Below, in pieces: positions 10,545-21,699 of a DNA stretch of 64,000 nt. The stretch covers positions 62,001 to 126,000 of the forward strand of contig JAAROD010000049.1 of assembly GCA_012274445.1 (NCBI GenBank), in the 5' to 3' direction. Origin of the DNA: Sclerotiophoma versabilis (Eukaryota > Ascomycota > Dothideomycetes > Pleosporales > Didymellaceae). A program made the translations under genes and the position numbers. Every line of letters starts with the position of its first letter. Position 1 is the stretch's first letter. The notes beneath the pieces were generated by a model. The model searched no databases. It worked only from the letters and a program-made list of their open reading frames with translations, and was not told the origin of the DNA.

Positions 10545-12222
10545 ATGGCTTCAGACGCGCTCGTACCGGAAACGCGCGTGCTTGCGATTGCCAGCCATGT
10601 AAGAGTCACCCGCGACCTGAAGCGCGTTTCTAACGAGCGCGACAGGTAGTCCACGGGTGAGTGTGTCAACCTCTCGACCATGCACGGCTGACCTATGGAG
10701 ATATGTGGGTAACAAAATGGCGACCTGTGTCATGCAGGCCATGGGCTGCGACGTTTCCGCCATCAACACCGTCCACTACAGCAACCACACGGCCTACAAG
10801 CAAGTCAAGGGCACAAAGACCACCGCCGCCGAGCTCGAACTGCTGTATGAAGGCCTCCGCCAGTCCAACCTAACCAACTTCGATGTCCTCCTCACTGGCT
10901 ACGTCCCCAGTGCCGAGGCGGTCCGGTCGGTTGGTAAGATAGGTCGCGATATCAAGTTCAATGCGGGCACGAAGCCAGGGAGCTTCTTCTGGGGTGAGTC
11001 TGCATTTTGGTGGTTGCTAGCTAGATCGACTAACCAGACAGTGCTCGACCCCGTCATGGGCGACAATGGCAAACTCTACATACCGGAGGACGAGGTGCCC
11101 GAGTACAAGAGTCTGTTAAGAGAAGCCGATTTGATCCTCCCGAACCAGTTCGAAGCAGAGTGCGTCGGCGCTTGATGAAGATTGAGAAAGACGCAAGCTG
11201 ATTCCCTCAGAACGCTCTCCGATACCCCGATCCACGACCTCAACAGCCTGGCAAAAGCGATCCAAGTCCTGCACACCACCTACCGCGTCCCCCACGTAAT
11301 CATCACCTCCCTGCGCCTGACCCACGACAACCAGATCCCGCCCAGCCGACCAGTCACGCAGCCGCACACGCCCTCAGCCGAGCCGTCCGACCCGCTCACC
11401 TCGTCAACACTGCCGCAAAATAGGCCCGCAGAGGACGTCGTCGAGAACCTGACCATCATCGGCAGCACCGCCACCTCCGACTTCCGTCCGCGTCTCTTCC
11501 GCATCGACACGCCCGCCCTCCCGCTCTTCTTCTCCGGCACCGGCGACATGTTCGCCGCGCTGACGGTCCCGCGTCTGATCGAAGCCGTGCAGTCCGCTCC
11601 CCCATCCCAAAACCTGCGCACCACTGCTTCCTGGCGGTCGCCCGACGACGTCGCACCGCAGGATCTCCCGCTCGCCAAAGCCGCGCAAAAAGTGCTCGCC
11701 AGCATGCAGGCCGTGCTCGCCAAGACTGCGGATCACTGCGAGAAACGCATGGCAGAGTACGACGCGCGGGTCGAGCGCGGCGGCGGCGGCGAGCAAGTGC
11801 AGAAGCAACGCCATCTGGCGCTTACGAATGCCAGTGAGGTTGTCGTGCCGCGGCACGTGCGGGATCTTCTCGACCCGCCTGATCTGGAGCGCTTCAGGCC
11901 ACGCGCAGTGCGTGTTGAAACGGGCGAGCTGGAGAAGAAAGCCGATGCGCTGGGCGTGCTGCATCTTGGCGTGGGCAACGGCGCGGGCGCAGTGCAGGTC
12001 GAGGTTGGTGCAGAGAGCGGGTTGGGGAAGCTGGATCGGCCGGAGGGCAGCGAGAAGGCGCAGGTCCAAGTGCGTGATGCGGGCGATGCTGTGGATGGAG
12101 GGGAGAGGGAGGGAGGGACGCAGTCGCAGTCGCAGATTCAAACTCAGACTCAGACTCAGACTCAGACTCAGACTCAAGATGCTCTCGACGCCTCAAAAGC
12201 AGGCGAAAGCGTAAAAGACTAG
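10545..12222 (+). CDS. BUD16: Pyridoxal kinase (BUD16-like)
   Basis: Phosphorylates pyridoxal, pyridoxine and pyridoxamine with ATP in vitamin B6 salvage; cytosolic ribokinase-fold enzyme. Five exons: 10545-10598, 10646-10656, 10701-10993, 11042-11159, 11211-12222 (495 residues). The second exon is only 11 nt (codes V-V-H-G with its neighbours), but it is required to restore the conserved ASHVVHGYVGNKMA. Other motifs are INTVHYSNHTAYKQVKGTK, LLTGYVPSAEAV, DPVMGDNGKLY, LPNQFEAE and the anion-hole GTGDMFAAL near the C-terminal side of the catalytic domain. It is longer than yeast Bud16 (about 310 residues). The extra length is an insertion of charged, Pro-rich sequence after the LRLTHD region and a tail ending in a Gln-Thr dipeptide repeat. 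The start was chosen at the first ATG preceding R-V-L-A-I-A-S-H. Confidence 0.9.
12140..12178 (+). repeat. CAGACT hexanucleotide microsatellite in coding sequence
   Basis: Repeated (CAGACT) units near the 3' end of the pyridoxal kinase gene, read as alternating Gln-Thr. Hexanucleotide units keep the frame when copy number changes. Confidence 0.85.
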
Positions 12223-12769
12223 AAATCCCACAAGTCCAAATCCAACCCCAAATACAAGTCTAAGCATCGCCCATCGCACAAAGCTCTATGCACGTTTCTT
12301 CTCTGTGCACGTAGAAGAAAGAATCCAAGAGGTGGAACATGGAAATGTCCAAGGTGGAAAATACTGCGTGGAAATCTTTAACAACAAGGAGAATTGAAGT
12401 TGGGAATAAGGTAGAGATGAAGATTTTAAAGGTAGAGACGTTAAATATAGGAATCAACATACAAAGTGTATTTATAAAACAAAAGCCGCCTTATCCTCCC
12501 ATCGTTGCTACTATTGCGAGAAGCGTGTTAAGGAAATGCGAACCGAATAGAATGGCTCGAGTGATGGCGAAAGATAAAGAGCGTGTCCGATCGGAGCGTG
12601 TTGGGCATGGGAGCCCAATAACTCAGTGTATGAAGGCCTGGCTGCGCTTCTGTATGGGCCATCCAGATGCGGGATCATGAGGCTGCGGCCTGTTGTTATC
12701 TTCCTCCTGCCCTTGCGTTCCACCCGCCCAGACACTCCGTCCCTCATATTCTTAGGGTTCCAACGGATC
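12223..12769. other. Intergenic, AT-richer
   Basis: 3' region of pyridoxal kinase and 5' region of the next gene. AT-rich around 12360-12480. Two in-frame upstream ATGs for the following gene lie at 12626 and 12677. No RNA gene seen. Confidence 0.5.
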
Positions 12770-13801
12770 ATGAGTAACGACGACAAGGCTGCCGTCGGGT
12801 TCGAGAAAGCAAATCTAAGGATCGAGTTTCCATCGCAGCACGCGCCACAAGAGCGTTCTCGGCTCTTGAATCTTCCCGCAGAGCTGAGAGACACTATCTA
12901 CTTCCAGGTCCTAGCTCCCACCCAAATCACTTATGGACAGACGTCTGGGACAAATCACAGGATCAAGCCAACAGTCAACAAAAGCTACCCATACGCACTT
13001 GCACTCTTGTACACATGTCGGTTGATCAACCAAGAGATCGGATTGCGTTGGATTCATTGGGCTGCCTTCCACTTTGAGTCGCCTGAAGCAATGCTGGATA
13101 TTCTGACAGCATCACCTGCTGCTTGTGTTGCAGATATCCGTCATGTTCAGGTCAGTAGCAAGCCCATAATGCTATCATTGCCACACGACAATGTCTATTA
13201 CAGACTTCCTTGGATCATGAAACTATTGCCGAATCTTCGACTCGACACACTTACGGTGCTCGGAGATCTTGCCACTAACTCCGCCGGAGGACCAGCACAA
13301 GTTGATTACACCACAATTGATGAGATGATATCGTACGGTACTGGCTGGAGAGAGCTCCGTTACATTACCCCCAACTCTTCGATGCTGAGCTTTCCGAAGA
13401 CCGAACGCTTTGGGCAAACTTACCTGCGCAAACCTCAGCCAGAAACCTGGGCTTCAGCACTCTCTCATCGTGATGGGCTGGAATCAGGAAGTTCAGTGAC
13501 GATACATCGATCAACAGCAATGAGCGATCATTTGCAATTCTCACACAACGCCTTTGAACAAGCTGTGGCCCCTCAACACCTCGAAGACTATGCTCTCTTG
13601 GAAGACAGCTTCCTTACTGCATCAAGCGAGAGACATAAAGCAACACTTGTCAATGCCAAGCGAGGTCGGAACGCAGACGTTATGGAAGATATCCTTCGCC
13701 CGCCCTACGATCAGGAATTTGACCTACGTGCTTTGTCATCGAACTTGTCATGGTCTGAAGTGCGCGAAAACTTCACAGAGAGTGGAGCCGACGAGGATTA
13801 A
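12770..13801 (+). CDS. F-box-like / 2EXR-like fungal protein
   Basis: A single open frame of 343 residues. Near residues 30-50 it has SRLLNLPAELRDTIYFQVL, the leucine-proline pattern with which many fungal F-box and related 2EXR proteins begin. About 30 residues later comes the usual companion block ALALLYTCRLINQEIGLRW. Such proteins are often substrate adaptors of SCF ubiquitin ligases, but most members are uncharacterised and no Skp1 contact can be shown here. The rest has no recognisable repeats and a polar, acidic C-terminus. The chosen ATG at 12770 opens a polar N-terminus. The in-frame ATG at 12626 would add a 48-residue stretch with a hydrophobic core and is less likely. Sits alone, co-directional with its neighbours. 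Confidence 0.72.
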   Translation: MSNDDKAAVGFEKANLRIEFPSQHAPQERSRLLNLPAELRDTIYFQVLAPTQITYGQTSGTNHRIKPTVNKSYPYALALLYTCRLINQEIGLRWIHWAAFHFESPEAMLDILTASPAACVADIRHVQVSSKPIMLSLPHDNVYYRLPWIMKLLPNLRLDTLTVLGDLATNSAGGPAQVDYTTIDEMISYGTGWRELRYITPNSSMLSFPKTERFGQTYLRKPQPETWASALSHRDGLESGSSVTIHRSTAMSDHLQFSHNAFEQAVAPQHLEDYALLEDSFLTASSERHKATLVNAKRGRNADVMEDILRPPYDQEFDLRALSSNLSWSEVRENFTESGADED

Positions 13802-14268
13802 ACCTCAATGACTCAATATGCTACAGTACAATGGGCGCGCTGGATGCATGAGGTGGTAGTGCGTACGAGATTGGCTGAGATACTTTGAGCGACCCATATG
13901 TCATGATGGGAATCTCTTCGGAGAATGAACGGACACTGATTCAGATAAAGGTATTGCTGAAGGTGAAGCCTCGGCCCCAGCGACATTTTAGTACAGGATG
14001 CTCCGTGCTTGGGCGATGATCTATTTGAGAACGTTTCTTGGTCTCATGTTCTTATGGTGACACTGAAATACAATCAGCTCTTGGCCAGAAAGTGCCGGGC
14101 GCCCGTACCCCACCCACACGAGTGACAAGGGACAAAGCTGAGCCCCGTTCCATTTCCCCGCATCATTAGCTTTCTGCCTAATCGTTCAGACCCACCGGAT
14201 CTGCGCCCTTGCACTCTTCTGATCATACTTTGTCGATACTGCCTTATCAACCTGATTCGCACTGAAAA
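13802..14268. other. Intergenic region
   Basis: 467 bp between co-directional genes, holding the 3' and 5' flanks. No further feature seen. Confidence 0.5.
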
Positions 14269-15970
14269 ATGACGAATCGAAAAAGGGGACCGAAGGCAAG
14301 GATTAGGACAGATTCTGCCTCGCCCAATCGTCCACGCATCAATCCGCAAGAACGTCTGCTCAGTCGATTCTACGAGCCTCTCGTCCTGCTGTACACGCTT
14401 GGACGTACGAGGGGAGACCACGTGCGCGCCGTGATGCCTTCGCAAATGAATATTGCACGTCTTCCGCTTCTCAACTTAAGAAGAATGTTTCTGAGTGACT
14501 TGGCATATATGTGCGACTACGACAAAGGCGGTGAGACCGTGACGGCGATTGGATTGCAATCCACACCGCAAAGGCATATATTCTGGGTCGCGTCCAATGT
14601 GGGTTCGAAATCGAAGACCATCGACTTTCTTCGGTCAATTTTGATGCAAATCGTGCATGTATTGGCTGCTTCAAATGCTACACAACTTGCTACAGAGCTA
14701 GCATTGCAGTGCGTTGCCTTTGCAACCCCAAGGATTAAGAAATACAGGAGCCTTCTTAAACCCTTACTCCAAAAATGTACTTCTTATCTTGCCGAGACAA
14801 AGCAAACGGTTGGTGAGTTCAGCCCAAAAATTCTTATCTCGTGGTCGCTGATACAAGAACTTCCTCACAGAACCCGGCCTCCTCGAATGGTTGCAGAGTT
14901 GGGAGCATGCGAGCAGTCCTTTGCAACTGTGCCGTTCTGCATACGAAAGCCGTAAATCGGATTTCATGCGTGCCCTCGCTCGACTCAGTGCAGAGCCTCC
15001 TTACGGAAGCAACAGAGATGCAATACATGTGGCTTTTGGCATGATCAGACACTACATCGGGAGGCTGGGCTACCATTTCCGAGCAGCTGATACGTTGGTA
15101 TCTTGCGCACCGAGACTTTTCTATCTGCTCCACGATTTCGAAGTCCGTAGCGTTCCTGTCCCAGTCAAATCCGCAATACCTCCGCCGGACCAAATGACCA
15201 CAATAGATAAAATCCTCGTTCGTATGCTGCCAGCCAATTCTCCCGAGCTAGGTCTATATCAGGAGGCACTTACAGACATGGAAGCTCACCATCAGTTATT
15301 CAGCCGGTATCTGAACAATTACATTAGACCTGATCGGGGCTCTTGCGTTCATGCGGAGATTCAAGTGCTGGAACATTTTTATGCACATAGGATGGATTTT
15401 GCATGCGATGACCCATTCATTGCCTGCAGCAAGCCTGCGTGTTTCTGCTGCCTTCTCTACTTTCGACACCACCCAGGACACGTCGTGGAGCCCGTTTCCC
15501 ACAACAAAATCTACTTGAATTGGCGGCCGCCTGATTTCAGCATACCAGTCGGCACCATTTATCCAAACCACCAACGAGATATTTTGAATGCCATGAATCA
15601 AGAGATTCGAAAAGAAGTCTTGCATCAACTCCGTGGAAAGACTACGCCTAAGGCTTGGCATCCTGACTCCCTCACCAACATCACACGGTCTGCTCAAAGC
15701 GAGCAAGTTGAGCAGGTCATAGAAGGGGTGGACGTTGCTCTGGGCCTGGCAGCAGAGGGAACAGTGCCCTGTGAGCCCTGTAAAAGCCCGCGCACTTCGG
15801 ATTCTGGGGAAGCACCTGCGATCCCGACATTAATTGAAGAAGAGAGCGGAGTCAATTTCCTGAGGGGCGCATCTAAGGATGTTATCACATATAACATATT
15901 GCAATCTTTGCAGCCACCTCTAGAAGAGTTTGTCAACGATTCGGATGAGAGTGGAGGGATTCAACTCTGA
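14269..15970 (+). CDS. OTT_1508-like deaminase family protein
   Basis: Fungal protein of the cytidine-deaminase-like fold, OTT_1508 family; substrate unknown. Two exons, 14269-14812 and 14871-15970, joined by a GTGAGT/CAG intron of 58 bp, give 547 residues. The zinc signature is in the second exon: SCVHAEIQVLEHFY (His-Ala-Glu, zinc ligand and proton shuttle, about residue 340) and ACSKPACFCCLLYFR about 35 residues later (Cys-x2-Cys region). The N-terminal 180 residues are helical, with a short basic start (MTNRKRGPKAR). The C-terminal 100 residues are acidic and variable. Family members are common as lineage-expanded genes in filamentous fungi and have been linked by comparative genomics to nucleic-acid or nucleotide deamination; this is inference. 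All expected catalytic residues are present. Confidence 0.83.
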
Positions 15971-16098
15971 GGCTGATCGCCTCTGGGACCCACAGTTTGC
16001 TACGCAATGTTTTCGACTTTTGAATCGTCGCAAAGATAGTGACCATTTCAAAACGGCGTACCAGATCCGGAGTGCTTTGTGGAAGCCGACCACAGAAT

Positions 16099-16113
16099 CC
16101 CCCCCCCCCCCCC
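16099..16113 (+). repeat. 15-base C homopolymer
   Basis: Uninterrupted C run just after the OTT_1508-like gene. Lengths of such runs are often unreliable in assemblies. Confidence 0.85.
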
Positions 16114-16679
16114 TACCTCCACGTAAGAGACCCAGAACTGCTTCTTCTTTTTGTAAGTCTTTCCTGTGTCCAGCTGCGATCTGAGCGCATGGAACAGCAG
16201 CTTCCGGTAACGGCACAGACTTCTTCGACGCAGATCGGGAAGCTCTTACTTTGCCAACCGACCTTCAGTCGGTGCTTCATTTTGGTCAGAGCGAGTAACT
16301 TGGGATTTCTTAGGAAGAGCATTTCAGCCAAAGCATACACTCTGGGGTCTTTCAGCATGGCTAAATCGTCTGACTTTAGGTCAGCATGCCAGGCGCACAG
16401 GTCTAAGGAGAAATGCTCACCTTGCAGGCCCCTGGAAAGATATACTATATTATGCTTAGTTAAGAAGTATAGAACAGAATACAATAGTCTTTTAGAAGAT
16501 ACGCAAGATGTTTTACAAGTTTTAAATCAAATATAAACCTTTTCATCTTAGTAATAGAATCTAAAAACAATAATGATAAACAAACTGTTATAAAAGACTC
16601 TTAGAGAGATTAGTAACTATAAATAAGTTAGAGTAGTATATTCCAGGACACCGTGCATCTCAGTTCGCTTAGATAGACG

Positions 16680-16860
16680 TTATATCTGTATTTGCATCTG
16701 CACCTATATCTGCATCTGCGTCTGTATTACTAGTATAATCTTTAACATCTGCATTGCTAGGATATGTCTAAGACCTATATCTATATCTGTGTCTGCATCT
16801 AATTCTACATCTGCCTCTTTGTCTTGAGCGTTAGTGTATGCAAGAGCTTAACGCTAATAA
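16680..16860. repeat. Degenerate (TATATCTGCATCTG) simple repeat
   Basis: Irregular tandem of TCTGCATCTG/TATATCTG units over about 180 bp inside the AT-rich island. There are no regular spacers, so it is not a CRISPR array. Confidence 0.6.
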
Positions 16861-17384
16861 TACATGCAGAGTATTGATGCTAATAGTGCAGTGTTGTGGT
16901 CTAGTTTAAATTTAACCTAACCTTTTCTTATATCTAATATGTCTAATAAATACAGAAGTAATAGAGAATGCTTATGCATACTGTGCTAGTAATGGGTTAA
17001 TTAGATTGAGAGGTTGGGAGGGTAAGGATGAATAAGGATAAGCACTCGTGTGGAGTGGAGCGGATAAAGGGTTTAAGATTGGGATTATATTGCGATGTAC
17101 ACGGTTAGAGTTATTGTGCTCATGTATTGTATTCATAATCTTATAGTTGTACAGTTTTTCTTGCGTCCCCTGCTACGTGGAACTGCTGGCATGCACCTGC
17201 TTGGAGTCAATTCTACCTCCCTTCCCGTCTCCTGTCCATCATTTACAGGATGAAGACGCGCTCGATTCAACAGAGCTGGAACCTCGCCCGCTCAATAGCT
17301 GCGTAGCGAGGCCGGGTCGATGGTCTGGCCAAAGCTGAAACCAGGCGGGATCTGAGGTGGCGATGAACCCCCTGACGAGCCCTC

Positions 17385-18189
17385 CTAGGGCGCTTGTGGT
17401 GTCGCGCCAGCGCCGAAGCCGCCCGTGCTACCAAATCCACCGGCGCCACGCACGCTCTCCTCGAGTTTCTCGACGACGACGACTTGTGGCATTGCAATCT
17501 GTCGTAGCGGTCAGTCATGCTCGTGCTTAGAGAGTGGGAGGGAAGGGTGTACACACCTTCTCAACAATCAACTGCGCAATGCGGTCGCCAACCTTGACCT
17601 CGAAGTCTGCGTCCGACAGATTCGCCAGGATGACGCCCACAGGCCCTCTGTAGTCGGCGTCAATGACACCGGCCATGGTGTCGATGCCGTGCTTGGCTGC
17701 GAGGCCGGAGCGCGGGGCTACGCGGCCATCTGGTGGGTTGTCAGACAGGTGCCAGACGAGCAAACGTCGGGACTACTCACACGTCCCAACCGGCACCGAG
17801 ATGCTGATGTCGGTCGCGACAATCGTCCTCCCCCGCGCCGGGATCGTGACGTCCACGGCAGCATACAGATCGTGGCCGGCGGCGTAGGCACTCCCCCTCG
17901 TTGGCGCCCGCGCGCGCTCGCTCAGAAGCATCACCTGCAGCGCCTGCTCGGCCGCGGCGCCCACTGCAATGCTGGGCGCGATGGGGGCCGGGGGCGGCAA
18001 GGCGGACATGTTGATGGAGCTGCCCGCGAGCGGAGTCGGTGTTGCGGTGCCGGAGTCGGTGTCGCGCGGCAGCGTCGAGGGCTGGTGGAGCGGCGCCGGG
18101 TCGATGATCTTGGTGCGCTTGGGGAGCGGCGAGGCGGGGAGCGAGGGCGGGTCGTGGGCGGGGGCTGGCGTGCTGGCGGAGTCTGGCAT
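17385..18189 (-). CDS. DUT1: dUTP diphosphatase (dUTPase)
   Basis: Hydrolyses dUTP to dUMP and pyrophosphate, keeping uracil out of DNA and feeding dTMP synthesis. Three exons, 18189-17781, 17729-17557, 17498-17385 (231 residues). All five trimeric-dUTPase motifs are present in order: AGHDLYAAVDVTIPARG; GRVAPRSGLA; GVIDADYRGPVGVILANLS; GDRIAQLIVEK; and the Gly-rich RGAGGFGSTGGFG tail that closes over the site. The first intron splits the Tyr codon before motif 2 (GTGAGT donor, CAG acceptor). The 85 or so residues before motif 1 are Pro/Ser/Ala-rich, longer than the yeast protein, and might act in targeting or regulation. The start is the first ATG of this frame. An ACGCGT box lies 81 bp upstream. 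Confidence 0.94.
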
Positions 18190-18269
18190 CGCAGTGTTTG
18201 TTTGTCGTGTTGGCGACAGCTTTGTTTGGCGGAGAGGCGGTGAGGCGGTGAGGCGGTGGGGCGCACGCG

Positions 18270-18275
18270 ACGCGT
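18270..18275 (-). promoter_or_regulatory. ACGCGT (MCB-type) box upstream of dUTPase
   Basis: Exact MCB core about 81 bp before the dUTPase ATG, in a GC-rich promoter. It is a palindrome, so strand is nominal. Consistent with G1/S control but not proof of it. Confidence 0.45.
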
Positions 18276-19470
18276 CGTGGCGCGCGTGCGTGATTGGTCG
18301 GGTGAGGTGCTCGACTTACTTCCCTGTTACGTAGTATGGCCTGCTTGGCGAGCATCTGGAGATGTGAACCTGGCGACCCATGAGACTTAATTTCTGCTGC
18401 AAATTGTGCCTGCCAGCCTTCATGCCTGACGTACCTGTGTTATGATCATGTGCAGGGGTCTGCTCGCTGAACGACTAGAGAGTCCCGGAGATTTGTGGAT
18501 ATAGATACCGTCCAAGATTGCGTGATGCATGCATGCTAGAGTCCTACAACAATGCTGTTTTGAAATACACGCCAAGCATTGCTCAATCGCAATCTTCTCA
18601 GTCCATGTCGGGCGATAGGCCACGTACTGGACTGCACCTGCATCCCACCCCAACTTGCTCCATCCTTGCCGTCAGATACCACCATCTCAGTCCTCACAAC
18701 GCCCTGCACATTACATACCCCAAATACAGCAAACTTCAACCCTCGACTTGTCCATGAAAAGTGAAGAGACATTCAGGCTGCCTCAGTCTCGCTCAGTATT
18801 AGTATGGAAAGTCACGAGTCTTTGGGACTGGATGATCGTAGTTTCGAGCCTTGAATAGACTATCCTTCGATATGACTAGAAGCTTGTGTATTGCTTTGTT
18901 GTGGAACAGATCGTGGATGCATTGTTGTGTCGACATGCGTTGAATTCTTCGACCTTTTGGATGTCATATCCCTGTGGGCAGAATACCAAACAGACGCTTA
19001 CTAGCGCTTACTTCTCTTGCATGATGGAACTCTCCCGTTCGTAGATGTTACTTTGATTTTCTGATCTCTTACGGTAACCTCGTGCTATTACTACTTACGA
19101 ATCCTGCAGCTCTTACTCTTGATATAGTGGAGCAGCGTTGACGAACATCCAGTACTCACCATCCTCGTTCGTAGCTTCAGAGCATATATTGCATTCAGAC
19201 GCCCGTTTGCTGCAAGGACACGACGTACGTCGGTCTTCTCATGTCTATACGTGGGTCTTGCAGCAGAAGTCTGCTCAGATATCAGCGCACTCGGCGTCTT
19301 CGGTGGTGTATGATCTGGCCATTGGCAAAGATGTCAGGTCAACTTCTACACCAGCTAGCGGCTTGTATCTGAAAACACCGGTTCTTCGTCTACCTCAGAG
19401 CCTGTGGCAGATATACGCGGTCAAGACGTTGAGCGACATCGTCAAGATCTGGTGGTAGCGGATTGAGCGC

Positions 19471-19503
19471 GTTCAACGGCGGTTCAACGGTGGTTCAACG
19501 GTA
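19471..19503. repeat. Three 11-bp tandem copies (GTTCAACGGNN)
   Basis: GTTCAACGGCG, GTTCAACGGTG and GTTCAACGGTA in direct succession. No known function. Confidence 0.85.
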
Positions 19504-19672
19504 CGGGTGCCCCGCTGTTTGTTATTTGCGCGGGCTCTCTGATTGGCAGACGCTCTCGGGAGCATGTCGGTCCTGACTGTAGATAAAGTGTCTGTCAGAT
19601 AGTGGTGCCGCTGCGGAAAGAAAGAACAGTGACTGATGAGGGTGGAAATGGCTGTCTGTTGCTATCCTGCAG

Positions 19673-19879
19673 TTAAGCGTCTTGTTGCTGGGCCAAGCTT
19701 CGTCTTCCGCCGCTTGCACGCTCCGCCATCTTGGCCATCTCGGCCATCTCGACGTCTTCATCAAAACCATGTCGAATATTCTTGCTGATCCTCCGGTAGA
19801 GCACACGCAAAAAGGCCCAATCTCCGTGTCTCGACAATCCTTCGGCCGTTATCAGACGTTCGACATTGAGCTTCGTCAC
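19673..19879 (-). CDS. Possible 3' exon of an unrecognised gene
   Basis: A 68-codon frame that reads like protein rather than chance: NVERLITAEGLSRHGDWAFL, then LRVLYRRISKNIRHGFDEDV, then the repeat EMAEMAKMAER and a polar end. There is no good ATG at its head. The sequence CACGGGACAG just before it is an acceptable splice acceptor, so it could be the last exon of a minus-strand gene whose first exon lies near 19930-20100. I could not find a convincing donor. Not assigned to a family. It could equally be a decayed fragment. Confidence 0.28.
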   Translation of the reverse strand: MTKLNVERLITAEGLSRHGDWAFLRVLYRRISKNIRHGFDEDVEMAEMAKMAERASGGRRSLAQQQDA

Positions 19880-21664
19880 CTGTCCCGTGGTTGCATCGGC
19901 GTTCTGACGTGCCGCTGGTCAAGCCTCCGTCATCCCGCGTCAGCACCTTCGCCGCGCTTCATGTTCCGTCTCTTGAAGGTACAAGCGCAAAAAAACGTCG
20001 TTCCGACTTGAAGTTGATCGAAGTCAGACAGGGCGAGGTGCGCGCATTATCAGCATCCAGTCGTCCTACAAACGTTGGGCTGCAACGAGTGCATCGATGC
20101 TGCAGGCCTGCAGACGATCGTTTCAGTTTCAGTCCTTCGGAGCACGTCTCGCCGTGTTGTATCTGATCGGATGATCTTCAGTTCGTAAAGGTTGGCACGG
20201 CTTGGTATTCAAATTCGCCACGACGGCAGCGTCAAGCGTGTTCATGTATGCTGCGACACTGGGCCTGAGCTCCTAATGTGGTGACGATGCCAAGTAGAGC
20301 AGCTGGATCAGCATCGCCTGTGGCTGCTCGTCTCACCAGCTCATGAAGCGACCTCGAGCAGTCACGATCCCCATGGGCTCTGTACCCCGCAGTAGCTGTC
20401 ATTGTGCATCCTCTTGAAACCCGCGGAGACAAGGCCTCCCCATGGCACAGCATCAGAGACCCTCCTCCACCTTAGTGGGCGCCTTGCGGCTGTTGCAATT
20501 TCACAAATTGTCAGTCCAAGTGGACATGGAGCATGGAGCTCGTCGCAGTCGCGGCCAACCATTCGTGACAATCGATAGGCGCCCGAGGAAGCGGCGAGTC
20601 CGGCACTTCTCTATGCACGACTCCAACTTTGAACGTGATCCTGGGTCGCGCTGGGTTGAGGTGTTTGACTAGTGAAAAAAAATCCTCCCGTGAGTTGTTC
20701 CAAGCGCACCGAATCCTTCCAGTCTGGAGACGCACAGCTACTGAAGGCTGACCCACCTCTGCGGGCGAGACCACGCTAATTCGCCAAGCGTGCCATGCAG
20801 AGCTTGTTGAGCCTCCAAACATCGGAGGGAACTAATGCACCCCGCTGTCCATCAGCTTTGACACGACCAATGGCTGGCCAGAAGCAAAATTTGCTGCCAG
20901 CGTCCCCCTTCGACCTCCACCCAGCTCCACCATCGTGATCCATGGGGTTGGCCAATTTCCACCCAACGTGCGTCTGGAGCAGAGCCTCAACAGCGCTATC
21001 CCTCAACCCCGACTGCGCTTGCGCCATTCCAGATAACTTCCACCGCTATGCTCGAACGAGCTGCTGGGAGCCCTGCATCGCTGTCGCATGTCAGCATGGA
21101 CAGCTGGGCCCGGGCTCCTGTGCTACAAGCAACACGCGCAGTCCCTCGGTGTGTGTTTGGGAGTGAAGCAGCAGATCCCAAGATGAGGGCGCGTCCGCGC
21201 TCGCCATGTCATTTGTCAACCAGCAGAACCATTTTTGGTGACAGGCAGCACGTCGCGTCGATTGAAGAGTGACAAGACACTCCAAGCTCATCGTCGCCAA
21301 GATGAGGTCGGTGGCATCTTGCCTAGCACGGCTCTGGTTCAACGATCATGCACACTAAACGCTCATTGTCTGACTATTGACCTATCACCATTTCCAATCT
21401 TTGCATTTTCGCCTCGGCCTGCCGTCTGACCCTCTCGCGGACGGGGCTGCATGGGGGAACAGACTGCTTGTGACCTGCTTTTCAGCGCTGAAAGCGTCAC
21501 AGCAGACTCCGCATTTGGAACGCTGCCACTGACTTCAGCCAAAGCCGTGCCTGATGGAATGAGCCTCGACGACTCCAAGTCAAAGCTTACGGAGCACATT
21601 GTGATTCATCATGGTCTTGATCGCGAACTGCAAACCTGGCACGCGTAGTGGCCCGTCTGGTGCG

Positions 21665-21699
21665 CTCCAGCTCCAGCGCTAGACCTGTCGAGGGCGGAG
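21665..21699. promoter_or_regulatory. Cluster of CreA-type sites upstream of hexose transporter
   Basis: Two abutting CTCCAG (CTGGAG on minus) and one GCGGAG, all matching the 5'-SYGGRG-3' consensus of the carbon repressor CreA/Mig1, about 250-280 bp before the transporter ATG. The consensus is loose. Confidence 0.3.

Larger units (their letters stand above)
15971..17384. other. AT-rich intergenic island with simple repeats
   Basis: From about 16440 to 17150 the sequence becomes strongly AT-rich, with repeated phrases like TATATCTGCATCTGC. No open frame of note occurs in the AT-rich part. The contrast with the GC-rich genes on both sides is sharp. It could be a decayed, RIP-affected repeat. 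Confidence 0.65.

Noticed and set aside
16680..16860. CRISPR-like short repeats
   Set aside because: Units are irregular, with no spacers, in a eukaryotic AT-rich island.
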